52,547 nucleotides of DNA from DASUPK01 sp036520315 (GTDB taxonomy: Bacteria > Actinomycetota > Thermoleophilia > Solirubrobacterales > 70-9), in assembly GCA_036520315.1 (NCBI GenBank), contig DATDJZ010000122.1, positions 1-52,547 of the forward strand, read 5' to 3'. Both the position numbers and the translations under genes were made by a program. Positions 49,555-52,547 of this stretch are shown piece after piece. Position 1 is the first letter of the stretch. Every line of letters begins with the position of its first letter. The notes under the pieces were generated by a model. The model was not told the DNA's origin, did no database searches, and saw only the letters and a program-made list of their open reading frames with translations.

Positions 49555-49574
49555 GGGGGGTAGTTTTCTCCCCC
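49555..49574 (-). promoter_or_regulatory. Shared element GGGGGmGAAAACTmCCyCC upstream of the reverse polysaccharide arm
   Basis: Read on the minus strand this is GGGGGAGAAAACTACCCCCC, identical at 17 of 20 positions to the element at 30309-30329 and placed 73 bases before the first gene of the reverse arm. The two arms are therefore likely coordinated. Confidence 0.55.
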
Positions 49575-49594
49575 ACCGAGACCGCGCCTGACGC

Positions 49595-50311
49595 TCAGGA
49601 TCCGAGCTTCAGCTTGACGGGCGTCCCCGGCGGGACTTCGGTGCCGGCGGGCGGCTTCTGTTTAGTCACCCTTTTGCCGCCCTTCCTCTTCACCTTGCCT
49701 TTGCAGCCGGCGGCCTGCAGCTTCTTCGTCGCCTTCTTCACCGTCTTGCCCTTGACCTTCGGGACGATGCAGTTGGAGACGATGGTTGCGTTGAAGCCGA
49801 GCTCTCGACTGCGGCTGGTGCTCGCGCTTCTCGGTGCGGCGTTGTCGGTCAGGGGGGGAGCGTAGAGGTCGATGGTGGCGCCTGGCGTGGCGTCGCTATT
49901 CCCGATGGTGGAGCTGGCGGAATCGGAGGCCAGGCCGATGCTGTCGCCCGCCCTGATGGGCAGCCTGGCGGGGAAGGTGACGATCCCCGGTTCGAACGTT
50001 TCACCGTGTGTCGACGCCGTACTGACGAACCCGCCGCCGGATGGGTGAAGGACCTGAAGCGTCCAGCCACCCGATGCACTCATGACGTTCCAACTTCTGA
50101 TCTGGCCGTTGAATGGCGCAACCAGCGTGGCGCCCGGAAGCGCGGCCTGCCGAACGGTCGCCGAGATCGCGATCTGATCGCTCGGGAGCGCGTTGGTCAG
50201 TGGACTCCCGAGTGTCACAGTCGCGGCCTGCGCAGTGGAAGCGCCGAAGAGTGAGGCGGCCCCGGCGACTCCCGCAGCAGCGACCTTCAGCCTGATCGAG
50301 AAGCGAAGCAC
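49595..50311 (-). CDS. Secreted beta-rich protein ending in a PASTA domain
   Basis: A signal peptide ('LKVAAAGVAGAASLFGASTAQA') is followed by a ~135-residue domain ('VTLGSPLTN...LVAPFNGQIRSWNVMSASGGWTLQVLHPSGGGFV...FPARLPIRAGDSIGLAS') shared with the protein encoded just upstream, and then by one PASTA domain ('CIVPKVKGKTVKKATKKLQAAGC...KPPAGTEVPPGTPVKLKLG'). PASTA domains bind peptidoglycan or sit in wall proteins, so this 238-residue protein is probably wall-associated. GTG 50311 starts the signal peptide; the frame continues upstream without homology. It follows its paralogue by eight bases. Confidence 0.8.
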   Translation of the reverse strand: MLRFSIRLKVAAAGVAGAASLFGASTAQAATVTLGSPLTNALPSDQIAISATVRQAALPGATLVAPFNGQIRSWNVMSASGGWTLQVLHPSGGGFVSTASTHGETFEPGIVTFPARLPIRAGDSIGLASDSASSTIGNSDATPGATIDLYAPPLTDNAAPRSASTSRSRELGFNATIVSNCIVPKVKGKTVKKATKKLQAAGCKGKVKRKGGKRVTKQKPPAGTEVPPGTPVKLKLGS

Positions 50312-50319
50312 GGAGGCGC

Positions 50320-51255
50320 CTACCGCTTGATCAGCCTTACCTTCACCGACCGGGTGCTCGCGCTTCCGCCGGTGGGGGTGAAGGTGATCTCGGGCCTCAC
50401 CTTCACCTTGCCGGTCGCGTTCAGCTTCCGCTTCTTCCTCCCCTTCGGCTTGATCAGCAGCCGGACCCTGCCGGGCGCACGTACCTGCTTGCTGGTGACG
50501 GCGGCGTTGGGGACCCTGACGCCCCTTCCCGATGCGGTTAGCTGGCCGGGGTTCGGAACATTGACAGCGATCGTGGCGGTGCCCTTTTGCTTGTTGTGGG
50601 TGATCGCGCCGAGGGTGAAGGTCGAGATGGGGTTGATGTCGGCGTTGAGCGCGATCTCGAGGAAGTTCGCCCCGCTCGGTGCCCGCCCCGCTCCGCCGTC
50701 GGCGAGCCTTGGCTGCCACTCGTTACGGAAGGCGGCGTTGCCCGCCACGAAGAACTCCGCGTCGGGCTCGAAGAAATCGGGGTCGCAGCAGTCGAGCCCT
50801 ATGTAGTCGCCGATCTGGATGGGAAGCTGTACGCCGTAAGAGGTCGTTGCATGTATCGGAGGTGTCACGGATGGAGAGGTGCCCGCTCCGGTGAACATCC
50901 CCCTGCCCATCGGCCTGACGATCCGGAGGTTGGTCACCCGCGTGGAGTCCCCGACGCGGATCCGCCACCGCGCAACCGTTCCGTTGACGGGCGAGGAAAG
51001 CCCACCGGGAGCCCGGCGGTTCGACGCGAGCGAAGCGTTGCTGAAAGTCGGGCGTGGGGTGTAGTGCGCTGCGCTGTTCGGCACCCGCCCCAAGTTGCTT
51101 CCGATCGTCACGACCGCCCCCGAGGGCGGGGCGCTCGCCGCGAGCAAAATGACTGCGAGCAATGGGGCGAGAGCAAGACGCTTGAGACGCCGTTTGCCGC
51201 CCAGACATTGGAGCCGCCGTCCTCGCGGCCCCTTGATACAGGCCACGTCACTCAC
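50320..51255 (-). CDS. Secreted protein paralogous to the PASTA-domain protein downstream
   Basis: The 311-residue protein has a long basic N-terminus and a signal segment ('LALAPLLAVILLAASAPPSGA'), a domain like the one in the next gene ('VTIGSNLG...SSPVNGTVARWRIRVGDSTRVTNLRIVRPMGRGMF...QLPIQIGDYIGLDCC'), and a C-terminal basic region with alternating strands ('GRVRLLIKPKGRKKRKLNATGKVKVRPEITFTPTGGSASTRSVKVRLIKR') instead of a PASTA domain. The function is unknown. The GTG at 51255 follows GGAGGG at about four bases, which supports it. The 86 bases upstream contain nothing recognisable beyond GC-rich sequence. Confidence 0.7.
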   Translation of the reverse strand: MSDVACIKGPRGRRLQCLGGKRRLKRLALAPLLAVILLAASAPPSGAVVTIGSNLGRVPNSAAHYTPRPTFSNASLASNRRAPGGLSSPVNGTVARWRIRVGDSTRVTNLRIVRPMGRGMFTGAGTSPSVTPPIHATTSYGVQLPIQIGDYIGLDCCDPDFFEPDAEFFVAGNAAFRNEWQPRLADGGAGRAPSGANFLEIALNADINPISTFTLGAITHNKQKGTATIAVNVPNPGQLTASGRGVRVPNAAVTSKQVRAPGRVRLLIKPKGRKKRKLNATGKVKVRPEITFTPTGGSASTRSVKVRLIKR

Positions 51256-51341
51256 CTTACCCTCCGGTGGGCAACCTAGTCGGGTCGGGTCGGCTGGGGG
51301 CCGGAAAACGCCGGCGCCGGGAAGTGGGCATCGGCCCCTGC

Positions 51342-51812
51342 CTACGGGCCGTCATTGTTGTTGGCGACGGTGACGGGGGGCTGCACCGGTTCCGGGGGTG
51401 CCGGTTGTGATGAGACTGGAACCTGCGGTGGTGCCGGTGCCGGCGCCGGCTTCGGCTGGGGTGCGGGCGTGGGCTTCGGCCTTGGTGCCGGCGTGGGCTT
51501 CGGCTGGGGTGTGACCGCGGGCGCCGTCCCACCGGCCTCCCCTGTTTGAACGGCCGACCCACCCGGTGCGCCGGTGCCGGGACGACTCTCCCCAGAAATT
51601 TGGCCCCTGGCCTGCTGGTTGCGGTCGCCCCGCGGCGCGGCAATCTCCACGCTCGGAGGCTTCTCCTGAGCCTCGAAGGCGAATCCCGGACCGAAAGCGG
51701 CTTGGGGCGACCCCTTGGAGGAATCGCCGCCGTCGGTGGCGGCAAGCAATCCAAGCAGGATTACAAGCAGGCACATCAGGATCGCCGTTATCCACGCGAT
51801 CCGCACCATCAT
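51342..51812 (-). CDS. Membrane-anchored proline-rich protein (paralogue of the 25689-26384 gene)
   Basis: The 156-residue protein begins with a membrane segment ('VRIAWITAILMCLLVILLGLLAATDGGDSS') nearly matching that of the 25689 gene, then has ~60 mixed residues, and ends in Pro-Lys-Pro-Thr/Ala-Pro repeats encoded by a 24-base tandem repeat and a Pro/Val tail. It is probably an envelope-spanning anchored protein. It starts at ATG 51812 or the adjacent ATG 51809, 32 bases after the stop of the Glu-type regulator on the same strand, so the two probably form an operon. Confidence 0.75.
   Translation of the reverse strand: MMVRIAWITAILMCLLVILLGLLAATDGGDSSKGSPQAAFGPGFAFEAQEKPPSVEIAAPRGDRNQQARGQISGESRPGTGAPGGSAVQTGEAGGTAPAVTPQPKPTPAPRPKPTPAPQPKPAPAPAPPQVPVSSQPAPPEPVQPPVTVANNNDGP
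51436..51507. repeat. Three tandem 24-base repeats within the proline-rich gene
   Basis: Units start at 51436, 51460 and 51484, each with the core GTGGGCTTCGGC or a one- or two-base variant of it. On the minus strand they encode eight-residue Pro-Lys-Pro-Thr/Ala-Pro-Ala-Pro-X units. Copy number may vary between strains. Confidence 0.85.
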
Positions 51813-51844
51813 GAGGCCAGTCGAAGGAGTCAACTGCCTATTCC

Positions 51845-52513
51845 TCAGACGGGGACGCGCAACCGTTGTGCGGCCTCGACCGCCTCTTGGCGCGAGTGCA
51901 CTTTGAGCTTTCGCAGGACATTCTTGGAGTGGGTGTGGACGGTTTCCTCCGAGAGGACAAGCGTTTCGGCAATCTGTTTGGTGCCCTTGCCCTGGCAGAA
52001 GAAGTCCAAGATCTCCCACTCGCGCTCGGTCAGCGGGCTGTGTACGGGCCGCATCCCGATGCCGGCTTCGGGGAGGTCGCGCAGACGCTCGATCAGCCGC
52101 ATCGTCAGCTTCCTCGAAAAGGCAGATTCACCGCGGACCACGCTGCGCAAGACTCGAGCCACAGTCTCCAGCGGCACATCCTTGGAAAGGAATCCGCATG
52201 CTCCCGCACGCAAGGCCTCCAGCTGGGTCTCCTCGGCATCGTGCTGCGAGAAGATGACGACACGAACCTCCGGAGCCTCATCACGGAGCTGCCGCGTTGC
52301 GGTCAGCCCATCGAGCCCGGGAAGCGAGGCTTCCATCAAGACGACATCGGGGCGGTAGTGGACCGAGAGCTCAACGGCCTCGCGGCCGTTGGCTGCCTCG
52401 GCTGGGATGACGAAGCCTGCCTGGTCCTGCAATGCGTCCCGAATCACTCGCCGAGCGATCGGGTCTGGCTCGCCGATGATGACGTGAACGCCGGAAACCT
52501 TGAGCTTGGCCAT
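51845..52513 (-). CDS. NarL/LuxR-type regulator with Glu at the phospho-acceptor site
   Basis: The 222-residue protein has a receiver domain with acidic pocket residues Glu15 and Asp17 ('IIGEPDPIARRVIRDAL'), Glu61 in place of the phosphorylated Asp ('VVLMEASLPGLDG'), and the conserved Lys in 'FLSKDVP'. Its LuxR helix-turn-helix ('LTEREWEILDFFCQGKGTKQIAETLVLSEETVHTHSKNVLRKLKVHSR') is very close to that of the 28770 regulator, so the two are recent paralogues and may bind the same sites. ATG 52513 has GGGAAGGG nine bases upstream; ATG 52522 is the other option. The last 25 bases of the window hold only its upstream region. Confidence 0.9.
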   Translation of the reverse strand: MAKLKVSGVHVIIGEPDPIARRVIRDALQDQAGFVIPAEAANGREAVELSVHYRPDVVLMEASLPGLDGLTATRQLRDEAPEVRVVIFSQHDAEETQLEALRAGACGFLSKDVPLETVARVLRSVVRGESAFSRKLTMRLIERLRDLPEAGIGMRPVHSPLTEREWEILDFFCQGKGTKQIAETLVLSEETVHTHSKNVLRKLKVHSRQEAVEAAQRLRVPV

Positions 52514-52547
52514 CCCGGGCATCCCTTCCCGGTTGCGCTTTCTTCTG

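Noticed and set aside
1..52547. tRNA genes, insertion sequences, CRISPR repeats, attachment sites
   Set aside because: None was seen on reading both strands; no transposase or integrase motif and no regularly spaced repeats apart from the 24-base coding repeat.

Overview
The window is visibly GC-rich, tightly packed and rich in GTG starts and 4-base ATGA/GTGA gene overlaps. Gene content (single-membrane cell wall enzymes, PASTA domain, L,D-transpeptidase, RDD and CPBP proteins, Wzx/Wzy-type polysaccharide genes without outer-membrane genes) suggests a chromosomal segment of a high-GC actinobacterium, most like the Thermoleophilia/Solirubrobacterales group. That placement is an inference from style and content, not from a marker gene. 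I saw no tRNA, rRNA, insertion sequence, CRISPR array or phage gene.

Positions 1-19,100 carry mostly housekeeping and envelope genes. In order: the C-terminal part of an M28-like membrane peptidase, thiL, a class A penicillin-binding protein, an MscS channel head-to-head with a HAD hydrolase, RDD and CPBP membrane proteins, a NodI/NodJ-like ABC-2 exporter, an L,D-transpeptidase and pyrE. Then come two large GT-C-like membrane proteins facing each other, a methyltransferase/GT2 pair, a broken glycoside hydrolase, an alpha/beta hydrolase, a secreted PhoX/DUF839-like protein and a universal stress protein.

Positions 19,129-25,519 (minus strand) form a histidine utilization operon, hutH-hutU-def-hutF-hutI, in which every junction is a 4-base start/stop overlap. 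A small ORF with a near-perfect ribosome binding site overlaps the hutH start. The formylglutamate hydrolase gene hutG is absent from the window, and a peptide deformylase homologue sits exactly where that activity would be expected. My main hypothesis is that it performs the last step, N-formylglutamate to glutamate plus formate.

Positions 25,689-52,513 form a large exopolysaccharide locus. A forward arm (30,405-41,998) holds a degenerate GGDEF membrane protein, sugar epimerase, ATP-grasp enzyme, flavoprotein, Wzz-like protein, GT2, polysaccharide deacetylase, GT4, parallel beta-helix protein and Wzy/O-antigen-ligase-like polymerase. A reverse arm (49,481-42,005) holds the initiating sugar transferase, a BioF2/CelD-like acyltransferase, a Wzx flippase, a GT4, a formyltransferase/GINT1-like fusion and another GT4. 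Both arms carry the same 20-base element about 75 bases upstream of the first gene. The locus is flanked by NarL/LuxR-type regulators whose phospho-acceptor aspartate is replaced (Glu, Glu, Ala), and by two paralogous membrane-anchored proline-rich proteins. Two paralogous secreted proteins, one ending in a PASTA domain, lie at the right edge.
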